This document shows, one piece after another, positions 1 to 7,012 of a stretch of DNA of 8,857 bases (position 1 is the first letter of the stretch; each line of letters opens with the position of its first letter). This DNA comes from Promethearchaeota archaeon (GTDB lineage: Archaea > Asgardarchaeota > Lokiarchaeia > Sigynarchaeales > SOKP01): contig JAHLWJ010000174.1 of assembly GCA_019057975.1 (NCBI GenBank), positions 1 to 8,857 on the forward strand. The letters run 5' to 3'. The position numbers and the translations under genes were made by a program. The notes below the pieces were generated by a model. The model made no database searches and was not told where the DNA came from. It saw nothing but the letters and a program-made list of their open reading frames with translations.

Positions 1-67
1 ACACTTTAGGGAAGATTCTCTTGAAGATATATTCTTAAAATTAACTGGTAGGGGGTTGCGTAATTAA
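1..67 (+). CDS. ABC transporter ATP-binding protein, C-terminal end only (partial)
   Basis: The frame beginning at base 2 gives HFREDSLEDIFLKLTGRGLRN and then TAA at 65-67. A tail with (S/T)LED(V/I)FLKLTG is typical of the C-terminus of ABC ATPases of the drug or polysaccharide export type (DrrA/CcmA-like). The nucleotide-binding motifs lie upstream of the window and cannot be checked. The stop codon overlaps the ATG of the next gene by one base (TAATG), so the two are almost certainly co-transcribed and translationally coupled. The ATPase would energise the permease encoded next. The substrate is unknown. Confidence is high for the family because of both the tail motif and the permease neighbour. 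Confidence 0.8.
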   Translation, partial: HFREDSLEDIFLKLTGRGLRN

Positions 68-873
68 TGTATTCAATCGATGTAAAAACATGGCATATCG
101 CTAAAAAAAATATAAAGGAAAAGCTTAAAAACTTAGGCTCAATGTTTTGGACAGTTGTATTTCCAATTATGATGCTACTTGTTTACAAATTAGCCTTTAG
201 TGAAGGTGATGATAATACTATGATAAATGGATTAACGGCATTTGATGTAGAATTTCCTGGAATAGTAGTATATACAATCGGTATGTCTTCAGTTACAAGT
301 GCGGTTATGTTTGCTATGAGTAAAGTAGACGGAACCTTAGAGCGTATAGATTCAATGCCTGTTAGTCGTGGAAATGTATTTTTAGGAGCAGTAATATCTG
401 AGACCCTTTTTATGAATTTACAACTTATTTTAGTATTCGGATTTGGGTATGGAATTTTAGGAGCTCATTTTGAACTCGCAATGTTACCATTTGGATATTT
501 GATTGCCATGATTTTTGGCATTGGAGCAATTGGATTGGGTCTTATTATTGCGAGTTTCCTTAATTCCCCTGAAGGAGCGAATGGAATTGCCATGTTGTCT
601 CACATGACCTTAATGTTTGTATCAGGATCATTTTTTCCATTGGACAATGCGGGTGTTTTTTTTACTCCACAATATTGGGTTAAACAAGTCTATCTCCAAT
701 TGACTGTTGTTGGGGATTTCTTCACTGATTTGATGTATAGTGGATCTATAATTTTACCCACTTCTGAAGCCTCTATCTTTCCCATTTGGAGTGGAATCCT
801 AATCATATTAGCATTCACTTCCACATTTATCTTCTTAGGAGTTAAAATCTTTCAGAAGAAGACTACACTTTAA
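67..873 (+). CDS. ABC-2 type transporter permease
   Basis: A 268-residue integral membrane protein of the ABC2_membrane (DrrB/NodJ-like) family, the membrane half of an exporter powered by the preceding ATPase. About six membrane segments can be read, near residues 26-44, 63-84, 105-130, 140-165, 172-192 and 238-258. Two family landmarks are visible. GTLERIDSMPVSRGNVFLGA (89-108) matches the cytoplasmic coupling region of ABC-2 permeases, and FVSGSFFPLD (184-193) matches the conserved SG-x-FFP motif near the fifth helix. Length is normal for the family. The ATG lies inside the upstream stop (TAATG), and a GGGGG run at 51-55 may help initiation. The transported substrate cannot be deduced; drug, lipid or glycan export are all possible. 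Confidence 0.92.
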   Translation: MYSIDVKTWHIAKKNIKEKLKNLGSMFWTVVFPIMMLLVYKLAFSEGDDNTMINGLTAFDVEFPGIVVYTIGMSSVTSAVMFAMSKVDGTLERIDSMPVSRGNVFLGAVISETLFMNLQLILVFGFGYGILGAHFELAMLPFGYLIAMIFGIGAIGLGLIIASFLNSPEGANGIAMLSHMTLMFVSGSFFPLDNAGVFFTPQYWVKQVYLQLTVVGDFFTDLMYSGSIILPTSEASIFPIWSGILIILAFTSTFIFLGVKIFQKKTTL

Positions 874-947
874 ATTCATCGTAAAAAAATCTTTTTATTT
901 TTTAAATTTTAAATTTTTTATATTTACTAAAAATTGATCTGTCAAGG

Positions 948-956
948 TTTTTTTTT
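948..956 (+). terminator. Poly-T stretch downstream of the ABC permease
   Basis: A run of nine T residues follows GTCAAGG. An earlier T-rich patch at 892-903 lies just past the permease stop at 873. Archaeal RNA polymerase commonly terminates at oligo-T tracts without a hairpin. The position between the permease and the acd promoter suits a terminator. The call rests on composition only. Confidence 0.45.
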
Positions 957-1025
957 CTTTCTAATAAGTATTATACATGTTTATTCTAAATCTGTGAAAA
1001 TTTTAAAAGGTATTATAATTATAGA

Positions 1026-1035
1026 TTTTTATATA
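1026..1035 (+). promoter_or_regulatory. TATA box of acd
   Basis: TTTTTATATA, with its centre about 38 bases before the acd ATG. Archaeal initiation occurs roughly 25 bases past the TATA centre, near 1055-1060, leaving a leader of about ten bases. No Shine-Dalgarno sequence precedes the ATG, so the mRNA is probably near-leaderless. Confidence 0.6.
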
Positions 1036-1068
1036 CCTTTTTTAAATTAATTACCCTCATATACAAAA

Positions 1069-3219
1069 ATGACTACTAACGATATCTCCTTTTTCTTCAA
1101 TCCTAAGAGTATTGCAGTAATAGGGGCAAGTTCTACTAAAGGTAAAGTAGGAAATACCGTTTTAAATAACATTATAAACTCAGGATATAAAGGTAAAATT
1201 TTTCCTATAAATCCTAGGGTAGATACTGTTTGTAAGCTCCCATGTTACAAGAGCATTTTAGATGTGAAAGATAATATAGATATAGCGATTTTTGTTATTC
1301 CGGGTAAATTTGTAAATAAAGCCGCAGAAGAGTGCGGTAAAAAGAAAGTAAAAGGTCTAATTATTATCTCAGCAGGTTTTAAAGAAATTGGTGGAGAAGG
1401 TGTAGAAAGGGAAGAACAACTCATCAAGATCGGCAAAAAATACAACATGAGAATCTTAGGACCAAATTGTCTAGGGTTCATTGGAATTAATTACAATGGT
1501 TCTTTTGCAGCTGAAACCCCTAAAAAAGGAGGAATTGCTATGATCTCTCAATCTGGTGCCATGCTTACAGGAATGATGGATTATTCAATGACACAAGCAT
1601 TCGGATTCTCTTGTAACATTAGTCTAGGAAATAAGGCTGACTTGGGAGCAGTTGATTTCATTAAATTTTTAGCTGAAGATGATAACACAAGTGTTATTTT
1701 ATGTTACTTAGAAAGTATTAATGATGGACAAAAATTTTTAGAAATTTTGCCAAAAGCTACACGAAAAAAACCAATAGTTATTTTAAAATCAGGTGTAAGC
1801 GAAGCAGGTGCAAGAGCCGCATCTAGTCACACGGGAGCGTTAGCAGGCGCGGATATTGCTTACGATTTAACGTTTGAAAAATGTGGTGTTATTCGAGCTA
1901 AAACTATAGAAGATCTATTTGACTATGGTGAGGTTTTCCTATATCAACCAGTTCCAAAAGAAAATTCATTTGCGATAATAACAAATGCGGGGGGTCCAGG
2001 AATTGTTGCCACAGACGCATTTGAAAGAGAAGACTTAAAGTTTGCGGGATTTTCAGAGTCAATTCTTCATGCATTAAGAGAAAGATTACCTTTAGAAGCT
2101 TCAATTTTTAATCCCATCGATATTGTAGGAGATGCTGCACCAGATAGATATGAATTTACAATAAAAACAATTTTTGGTTTAAACGGTAAAGCAGAAACTA
2201 ATGAAATTACAACAGAAGGAGCTTTAATCATCGTGACTCCTCAAGCTCAGACTAATCCCTCTGAAGTTGCTCGAATTATTCATGATATCTCATCTAAACA
2301 TTTAAAAGGAAAACCAATAGTCTGTTCCTTCATAGGAGGAAAAAATATTTTTGAGGGGAGAGAATATTTAAAAAAAAACCATATCCCGTGTTACCATTTT
2401 CCAGATAGAGCAGCTCATTCATTGAAAACACTTATAAAACGATGTAAATACTTAAGAAGTACTTCTTTAGATGAATTAGTAATTCCTGCGTTTGATGTAA
2501 AAAAAGAAAGAGTAAAAGAAATTTTTTCTAAAGTTAGAGAAGATGGAAGAACAGTTTTATTAAGTTATGAGACAAGTGAAGTTTTTGATTGCTATGGCAT
2601 AAAGTCTCCTAAATCTAGGTTAGCACAAACTCCCAAACAAGCAATGAAACTACTGTCTGAAACAGGAAATTCTGTTATGAAAATCGTAAGCCCACATATT
2701 ATACATAAAACTGATGTGGGAGGAATTTTGTTAAATATTAAAACAGAACAGGATGCCTTTGAAGCTTACATTCAAATCGTCAATAATGCTAAAAAATTTG
2801 GTCCACAAAACGCTAAAATTTATGGTGTGGAAGTACAAGAAATGATTAACTTTAAAGTTGAGCCAAAAGTAAATGAAATTATAATTGGTATGTCAAGAGA
2901 TCCTCAATTTGGTTCTCTTCTAATGTTTGGCACTGGAGGAATCTATGCTAATTTCATGCAAGATGTAACATTTGCTTTAGCGTATAAATTCACTAAAGAA
3001 GATGCAAAAAAATTGATAGAAGGTACAAAAATTTACCACCTTCTCCAAGGTGTTAGAGGAGAATCGCAATCTGATATTGAAGCGATAATTGATGTTCTTT
3101 TAAGACTATCTCAGCTTGTTAATGACTTTCCAGAAATAGTTGAGCTTGATATTAATCCTCTTTTAGCATTCATTAAAAGTTATAGTGCCGTTGATATTAA
3201 AATCACAATTAAAAGATAA
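1069..3219 (+). CDS. acd: Acetate-CoA ligase (ADP-forming), fused alpha-beta
   Basis: A 716-residue enzyme that converts acyl-CoA, ADP and phosphate to free acid, CoA and ATP; it is the main ATP-yielding step of archaeal peptide and sugar fermentation. Domain order is a CoA-binding Rossmann domain (about 6-135, with SIAVIGASSTKGKVGN), a succinyl-CoA-ligase-like domain (about 150-290), a further alpha-chain domain to about 460, then an ATP-grasp domain (about 485-705). His254 in SSHTGALAGA is the expected phosphohistidine, and Glu215 in YLES lies 39 residues before it, the spacing known for the stabilising Glu. His546 in HKTDVGG matches the second histidine of the ATP-grasp part. Asp694 and Asn696 in ELDINPLL are likely metal ligands. 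Asn628 (GGIYANF) replaces a Glu common in the family. The start is fixed by an in-frame stop at 1048. The acyl substrate could be acetyl or a branched or aryl group. Confidence 0.95.
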   Translation: MTTNDISFFFNPKSIAVIGASSTKGKVGNTVLNNIINSGYKGKIFPINPRVDTVCKLPCYKSILDVKDNIDIAIFVIPGKFVNKAAEECGKKKVKGLIIISAGFKEIGGEGVEREEQLIKIGKKYNMRILGPNCLGFIGINYNGSFAAETPKKGGIAMISQSGAMLTGMMDYSMTQAFGFSCNISLGNKADLGAVDFIKFLAEDDNTSVILCYLESINDGQKFLEILPKATRKKPIVILKSGVSEAGARAASSHTGALAGADIAYDLTFEKCGVIRAKTIEDLFDYGEVFLYQPVPKENSFAIITNAGGPGIVATDAFEREDLKFAGFSESILHALRERLPLEASIFNPIDIVGDAAPDRYEFTIKTIFGLNGKAETNEITTEGALIIVTPQAQTNPSEVARIIHDISSKHLKGKPIVCSFIGGKNIFEGREYLKKNHIPCYHFPDRAAHSLKTLIKRCKYLRSTSLDELVIPAFDVKKERVKEIFSKVREDGRTVLLSYETSEVFDCYGIKSPKSRLAQTPKQAMKLLSETGNSVMKIVSPHIIHKTDVGGILLNIKTEQDAFEAYIQIVNNAKKFGPQNAKIYGVEVQEMINFKVEPKVNEIIIGMSRDPQFGSLLMFGTGGIYANFMQDVTFALAYKFTKEDAKKLIEGTKIYHLLQGVRGESQSDIEAIIDVLLRLSQLVNDFPEIVELDINPLLAFIKSYSAVDIKITIKR

Positions 3220-3281
3220 ATAATTATTATTAAGTAAATTAAAATAAAATAGAAAGTAAAAAGTTAAGAAAAGGGAAGAAA

Positions 3282-4343
3282 ATGGTAAAAACATTTTATT
3301 TATGTTCATTAAATGAACTTGCTGGGAAAAGTTTTCTTTCAATTGGTTTTATCCAGAAACTAAAAAAAGAAGGGAAGAAGTTTGCCTATTTTAAACCAAT
3401 TGGTGTGCCAAAAGCGGCATTTACCAATAAAGCTGACCCTGATGTTGGGTTCATCCTAAATACAGTCTATAAAACAGAATATCCATATGACTACATTTCT
3501 CCCACCTCAATTCCGGAAGCATATTATATTGATTTAGTTGATGCTAGCAAAAAAGAAGAATACTTAGCAAAGATTAAGAATGCTTATGACAAAATCGCAA
3601 AAGATGTGGATTACATTGTAATTGAAGGAAATCCTAGCATTAGAAAATTCATTAGATTAGGTATTGATGACGTAAGCATTGCTGAGATCTTAGGAATAAA
3701 AAAATTAATTTATGTTTCAACAGAATCCTCAGATCGATGTATAGACAACTTCTTTTTTACAAAAAAATATTTTGATTTTCGAAATATTAGTATTTTAGGA
3801 ATCCTATTCAATAAAATAGATTTTGAATATATTTCACGAATCAAAGAGCTGTCAGATGGTCATATAACTAAATATAATATCCCCATTTTGGGTATAATAG
3901 AAAAAAGTGTTGAATTATTTTCTCCTCGCGTAAACGAGATTAAAGAACAAATTGGAGGAGAATTAATAAATGAATCAGCATCGTCAGGATTAGATAATCT
4001 CGTAGAAAAATTCCTTATTGGCGCTATGAACGCACAATCTGCATTAAAATATTTAAGACAGGTTAAACGGGCAGCATTTATTACAGGTGGTGATCGGACA
4101 GACTTAGCAATGGCTGCATTAGATCAAGATGTCTCAACATTAATATTAACAGGTTTCATTCAACCTGATATGGGTGTAATTACTGCTGCGAATGAAAAAA
4201 ATATCCCTATAATTTTAAGTCCATCAGATACATATACAACTATGAGAAATTTAGAACGTTTGAGGCCAGGTATTCAAGAAGATGAAATAGATAAAGTTTT
4301 AACTTTAATTGAAAAAGAAATTGATTGGAATTTATTACTATAA
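3282..4343 (+). CDS. BioD-like P-loop and DRTGG domain protein (phosphotransacetylase N-terminal-like)
   Basis: 353 residues. The N-terminal half (about 1-210) resembles the dethiobiotin-synthetase-like P-loop domain found at the N-terminus of long phosphotransacetylases, with FAYFKPIGVP (34-43) and DYIVIEGNPS (110-119) as landmarks. The C-terminal half (about 220-330) is a DRTGG domain; its signature is present as GGDRTDL (269-275), followed by LILTGFIQPD. The catalytic PTA_PTB domain is absent. The nucleotide-binding loop is altered: SLNELAGKS (9-17) keeps GKS but lacks the leading Gly of GxxxxGK(S/T). The gene follows acd by 62 bases on the same strand and is probably in its operon, so it may regulate or sense the acyl-CoA/acetate step. 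That role is inferred. Initiation has only a purine-rich AAGGGAAG just upstream of the ATG. The family call is good; function is unknown. Confidence 0.85.
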   Translation: MVKTFYLCSLNELAGKSFLSIGFIQKLKKEGKKFAYFKPIGVPKAAFTNKADPDVGFILNTVYKTEYPYDYISPTSIPEAYYIDLVDASKKEEYLAKIKNAYDKIAKDVDYIVIEGNPSIRKFIRLGIDDVSIAEILGIKKLIYVSTESSDRCIDNFFFTKKYFDFRNISILGILFNKIDFEYISRIKELSDGHITKYNIPILGIIEKSVELFSPRVNEIKEQIGGELINESASSGLDNLVEKFLIGAMNAQSALKYLRQVKRAAFITGGDRTDLAMAALDQDVSTLILTGFIQPDMGVITAANEKNIPIILSPSDTYTTMRNLERLRPGIQEDEIDKVLTLIEKEIDWNLLL

Positions 4344-4357
4344 CTTATTTTCTAATT

Positions 4358-4927
4358 TCAAATCTTTTTTTGAGTATTGTTAAGTTTTCTTTTTTTAAAA
4401 TTGTGAGCATATAATTTATCCATTATTGGTTTCATCCCAGGACAGTTATCCCAATTCCCCTCATATTCACATAATGAGCACACTTCTTTTACGTGTTTTG
4501 CTCTAATATATGCAATTACTCCAATAATAAAATTTATTTCAATCAAGAGTGAAATCTTAATAAATAAAAAAATGGGAAGTAAAACAGTTGAGACAATCAA
4601 TAGACCTGTTCCTATTCCAATTGATATTTTTGAGAAAACTTTTAAAAACTTAGATTTTGTCAATCCAAATATATTTAAAATTATCGGAATGAAAAATGCA
4701 AATGATAGAAAAAACATACTAAGAAGAGTAGATAATTTAAGATTAAAAAACAATAAAACAATTAAGATAGTTAACCCAATTGTTGGATAAAATGTAAAAC
4801 ACCCAATACAAAGTTTGTATCTCCCAATGTGATATACGTGTTTGGAGAATTTTTCACAATTGGGGTGATGTGATAATAATATTGATTTTAAATCTGCAAA
4901 AAAAAGTGAAATACGAGATATCTTCAT
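4358..4927 (-). CDS. Membrane protein with two Cys/His clusters (DUF2085-like)
   Basis: 189 residues with hydrophobic segments near 46-62, 66-88, 102-120 and 124-142, so probably four membrane helices with both ends on one side. Before the first helix comes HHPNC (20-24), His30, His33 and LCIGC (39-43), giving a C-x2-C pair with nearby histidines. After the last helix comes CSLC (150-153) with Cys162 in NCPG. The N-terminal pattern of a His/Cys-rich stretch, then CxxC, then a Tyr/Phe-rich helix start, recalls DUF2085 membrane proteins, but the match is partial. The two clusters could jointly bind a metal; that is inference. The start is the first possible, since a stop codon lies immediately upstream in frame. 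It converges with the DRTGG gene, with 14 bases between stops. The C-terminus is Lys-rich. Function unknown. Confidence 0.75.
   Translation of the reverse strand: MKISRISLFFADLKSILLSHHPNCEKFSKHVYHIGRYKLCIGCFTFYPTIGLTILIVLLFFNLKLSTLLSMFFLSFAFFIPIILNIFGLTKSKFLKVFSKISIGIGTGLLIVSTVLLPIFLFIKISLLIEINFIIGVIAYIRAKHVKEVCSLCEYEGNWDNCPGMKPIMDKLYAHNFKKRKLNNTQKKI
4365..4396 (+). terminator. T-runs ending the acd / DRTGG unit
   Basis: Two runs of seven T (4365-4371 and 4390-4396) lie just past the plus-strand stop at 4343. They fall inside the 3-prime end of the convergent minus-strand gene, whose Lys-rich tail they encode on the other strand. They could stop plus-strand transcription, but the coding explanation is equally good. 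Confidence 0.3.
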
Positions 4928-4983
4928 TTAATTATTAATAATTATATGTTCTCCAACGGTTACATTTTCTTTCATTTTTATTG

Positions 4984-4996
4984 AAAATATATAAAG
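4984..4996 (-). promoter_or_regulatory. TATA box for the Cys-cluster membrane protein
   Basis: On the minus strand this reads CTTTATATATTTT, a good archaeal TATA element. Its centre is about 63 bases before the ATG, so a transcript would begin near 4964 with a leader of roughly 37 bases. It lies just past the T-run that ends the upstream minus-strand gene, suggesting separate transcription of the two membrane protein genes. Confidence 0.5.
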
Positions 4997-4998
4997 AT

Positions 4999-5008
4999 AA
5001 AAAAAAAA
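4999..5008 (-). terminator. Ten-T run after the 68-residue membrane protein gene
   Basis: Ten A on the plus strand, hence ten T on the minus strand, 16 bases past the stop of the 68-residue gene. It is followed directly by the TATA box of the next minus-strand gene. This fits an archaeal oligo-T terminator. Confidence 0.5.
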
Positions 5009-5024
5009 GTTTTTTCAAATAGAA

Positions 5025-5231
5025 TTAATCTCTAACTATTAAATATATAATACATCCGATACAGCCAGTTAAGAGTACAACCAATAACCATACCGCAGCA
5101 TTCATGTCTCTCTTCTTTGCATCCTTATAAACCCAAACTGCTAATGCAATACCAATAATCAAAAATACAACACTAAGTATAACAATAAGCATCAATACAC
5201 CAGCTGCTATCCCATAATCTTGAAAAATCAT
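5025..5231 (-). CDS. Small two-helix membrane protein
   Basis: 68 residues with hydrophobic segments near 9-35 and 46-65. They are joined by a short charged loop, VYKDAKKRDMNAAVW (34-48), and the protein ends in YLIVRD. This layout (a helix, a Y-x-DA-x-x-R loop, Asn-Ala-x-x-Trp, then a Gly-containing second helix ending in IYLIVR) resembles many small archaeal membrane proteins related to the phospholipase D nuclease N-terminal (PLDc_N) type. Those have no established function on their own. Two cysteines sit in the second helix (TGCIGC). Unusually for this window, the gene has a clear Shine-Dalgarno: GAGG on the minus strand (5240-5243), eight bases before the ATG. It probably forms a transcript separate from the downstream Cys-cluster gene. 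Existence of the gene is well supported; its role is unknown. Confidence 0.8.
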   Translation of the reverse strand: MIFQDYGIAAGVLMLIVILSVVFLIIGIALAVWVYKDAKKRDMNAAVWLLVVLLTGCIGCIIYLIVRD

Positions 5232-5305
5232 TTTATTTTCCTCTTTTTAATTTAATTATTTGTATAGTAGGATTTTTATTTAGATGTTATAATAATATTT
5301 TTATC

Positions 5306-5320
5306 ACTATAATATATAAA
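5306..5320 (+). promoter_or_regulatory. TATA-like element in the divergent region
   Basis: ACTATAATATATAAA lies about 20-25 bases before the ATG of the 32-codon ORF at 5335. It could produce a leaderless transcript starting near 5335-5340, or a long leader for the aminotransferase. The region is AT-rich, so chance matches are likely. Confidence 0.35.
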
Positions 5321-5334
5321 TTTATATGATAATT

Positions 5335-5433
5335 ATGTCAAATTTTAATCGCATCTATTATCCGAAATTAAAAGATTTCGTGATTTGGGCTAATCTTCCA
5401 ACTAAAAAAAAATTATTAAATTTTGTTAAATAA
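5335..5433 (+). CDS. Possible 32-residue ORF upstream of the aminotransferase (uncertain)
   Basis: ATG at 5335 opens a frame of 32 codons ending in TAA at 5431-5433. The peptide begins MSNFNRIYYPKLKDF and ends KKKLLNFVK; it is basic and aromatic, with no signal peptide or known motif. A TATA-like element lies about 20 bases upstream, so the ATG could be at or near the 5-prime end of a transcript. It ends 50 bases before the aminotransferase ATG and overlaps the core of that gene's likely promoter only at its last bases. It might be a leader peptide, a small protein, or a chance frame. There is no ribosome binding site. I give it low confidence because short open frames arise by chance, although AT-rich DNA makes them less frequent. 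Confidence 0.25.
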   Translation: MSNFNRIYYPKLKDFVIWANLPTKKKLLNFVK

Positions 5434-5437
5434 TTAC

Positions 5438-5450
5438 TAAATATATTTTT
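5438..5450 (+). promoter_or_regulatory. TATA box of the alanine aminotransferase gene
   Basis: TAAATATATTTTT, centred about 40 bases before the ATG at 5484. A start site near 5469 would leave a leader of about 15 bases. No Shine-Dalgarno precedes the ATG, so the transcript is near-leaderless, as for acd. Confidence 0.5.
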
Positions 5451-5483
5451 CACTATTATATCTTCAAGAACGTGTGAATAATT

Positions 5484-6668
5484 ATGGTTACCCAAAGAAT
5501 TAAAGAAATTTCCTATGCAATACGCGAAATAGCTGCGGTTGCTAATAAAGTTGCTAAAAGCGGGAAGAAAATCTATCATTTAAATATTGGAGACCCTGTA
5601 ATATATGATTTTAATACACCCCCGTATATATCCCAAGCATTAGCAGATGCTTCTTTTGGAGGCAAAAACTTTTATGTTGATTCATTAGGTGCTCCAGAAC
5701 TTAGAGAGGAATTAAGTAAGTCACTGACTCAAAATTATAACCTTAATATAAAACCAAATGATATTTTGGTTACTACAGGAGTAACTGAAGCTATTTTTTT
5801 TCTCATAGCTGCAATGATAGAGAATAAGAAGGAGCTATTAATTCCTGGACCAAGTTATCCATTATATATAAATTATGCTAATTTTTTTGATGGAATTCCT
5901 GTAGAATATGGATTAGATGAATCTAATGATTGGGAACCAGATATTGATGATTTAAGGAAAAAAATTACTGAAAAAACTCAAGCAATCTTAATTTGTTCTC
6001 CTAATAATCCTACTGGTGTAATGTTCAGCGAAAAAATGATAAGGCAAATAATAGATGTTGCTGGGGAATATGATATACCTATTTTATCAGACGAGATTTA
6101 TGATCAAATCATATATGAAAAACATTTCACGTGCCCTGCAAGTCTTAGTAAGGATGTTCCAGTAATTGGTTTGAATGGCTTCTCGAAAACTCATCTTGCT
6201 ACAGGGTGGCGTTTAGGGTATATGTATTATCATGATCCCGAAAATAAGTTAGAAGAATTAAAAGAAGGTATTGCAAAAATGGCTAGAGCAAGATTATCCG
6301 CAAGTTCAATTGCTCAATATGCTGCTATTGAAATTTTAAAAAACCCGGGAACACATACAAAAGAAATGGTTAGAAAATTAAAGGAGAGAAGAGATTATTC
6401 ATATGAAAGATTAAGAAAAATTGAAGGGATTACTTGTGTCAAAGCTAACGGTGCATTTTACCTCTTCCCAAAATTTGATTTTACCGAATTAGGAAAATGG
6501 AAGGATGATAAGGAATTTGTTATAGATTTACTTGAAACAACAGGAATTTGTACTGTTTATGGTTCTGGATTTGGTGAATATGGAAGAAATCATGTTAGAT
6601 TTACATTCTTACCTAATTTAGAAATTTTAGAAACTGTATATAACAAACTCGAAAACTTTATTAAATAA
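5484..6668 (+). CDS. Alanine aminotransferase-like PLP enzyme (class I/II)
   Basis: 394 residues, the usual length for fold-type I aminotransferases. It very likely interconverts alanine plus 2-oxoglutarate with pyruvate plus glutamate in the cytoplasm. The order and wording of motifs closely follow the Pyrococcus furiosus alanine aminotransferase as I recall it: YAIRE near residue 11, LNIGDPV (33-39), GPSYPLY (122-128), NNPTG (174-178), SDEIYD (202-207), SKTHLATGWRLGYMY (234-248), ERRDY (301-305), GAFYLFPK (323-330) and GSGFGEYG (360-367). Lys235 is the expected Schiff-base lysine; Asn175, Asp203 and Tyr206 should contact the cofactor, and Arg372 in HVRFTF the substrate carboxylate. The start is fixed by an in-frame TGA at 5475. 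A broader-specificity aspartate or aromatic aminotransferase cannot be excluded. The small membrane gene follows after 33 bases. Confidence 0.92.
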   Translation: MVTQRIKEISYAIREIAAVANKVAKSGKKIYHLNIGDPVIYDFNTPPYISQALADASFGGKNFYVDSLGAPELREELSKSLTQNYNLNIKPNDILVTTGVTEAIFFLIAAMIENKKELLIPGPSYPLYINYANFFDGIPVEYGLDESNDWEPDIDDLRKKITEKTQAILICSPNNPTGVMFSEKMIRQIIDVAGEYDIPILSDEIYDQIIYEKHFTCPASLSKDVPVIGLNGFSKTHLATGWRLGYMYYHDPENKLEELKEGIAKMARARLSASSIAQYAAIEILKNPGTHTKEMVRKLKERRDYSYERLRKIEGITCVKANGAFYLFPKFDFTELGKWKDDKEFVIDLLETTGICTVYGSGFGEYGRNHVRFTFLPNLEILETVYNKLENFIK

Positions 6669-6701
6669 TCAAATTAAATAATTAAATCATTAAATACAAT
6701 A

Positions 6702-6992
6702 TTGGTTCGTAAAGATAGAGCTACAGAGGAAAGAAAGGGTCTTTATTTTGACATAATTTGCGGTATCGTTAACTCAATTTTGGCATTAATTGGTATAATT
6801 TTTTCAACATTAATTTATGGAATTAGAGACGTTACAAATTTCTACATTGGACTCACAGTTTGTATTTCTTATTTAGGATTTTCAATATTTCTGATTTTTA
6901 TTGGGATTTATACTAAACAAAAAGAAAGGAAACATGGTGTTATCAGTGAAAAAAAGAAAAAAAGAGATCTAAAGCCTCCTATAGTATCATAA
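6702..6992 (+). CDS. Small two-helix membrane protein with TTG start
   Basis: 96 residues. A short charged N-terminus (VRKDRATEERK) is followed by two hydrophobic segments near 15-40 and 46-70, then a very basic tail including EKKKKRDLKPP. The tail is probably cytoplasmic, and the charged N-terminus then also faces inside. TTG at 6702 is the only usable start: the frame upstream reaches a stop at 6675 with no ATG or GTG, and the next ATG would remove everything before the basic tail. No Shine-Dalgarno is visible. It follows the aminotransferase by 33 AT-rich bases and may be co-transcribed. I recognise no family. The hydrophobic pattern and the sustained frame argue for a real gene. Confidence 0.6.
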   Translation: MVRKDRATEERKGLYFDIICGIVNSILALIGIIFSTLIYGIRDVTNFYIGLTVCISYLGFSIFLIFIGIYTKQKERKHGVISEKKKKRDLKPPIVS

Positions 6993-7012
6993 AAACTAAT
7001 AAAAATAATCAA

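Noticed and set aside
1245..1481. Open frame on the minus strand inside acd
   Set aside because: It lies wholly within the well-supported acd gene, and its Pro/Ser/Leu-rich product is what antisense reading of AT-rich coding DNA gives.
1904..2104. Minus-strand open frame of 66 codons inside acd
   Set aside because: It is antisense to conserved acd sequence and has no motif or start signals.
4572..4790. Plus-strand open frame of 72 codons
   Set aside because: It lies opposite the membrane helices of the Cys-cluster protein, whose hydrophobic pattern and start signals are much stronger.
5358..5579. Minus-strand open frame of 73 codons
   Set aside because: It overlaps the conserved N-terminus of the aminotransferase and its promoter; no supporting motif.
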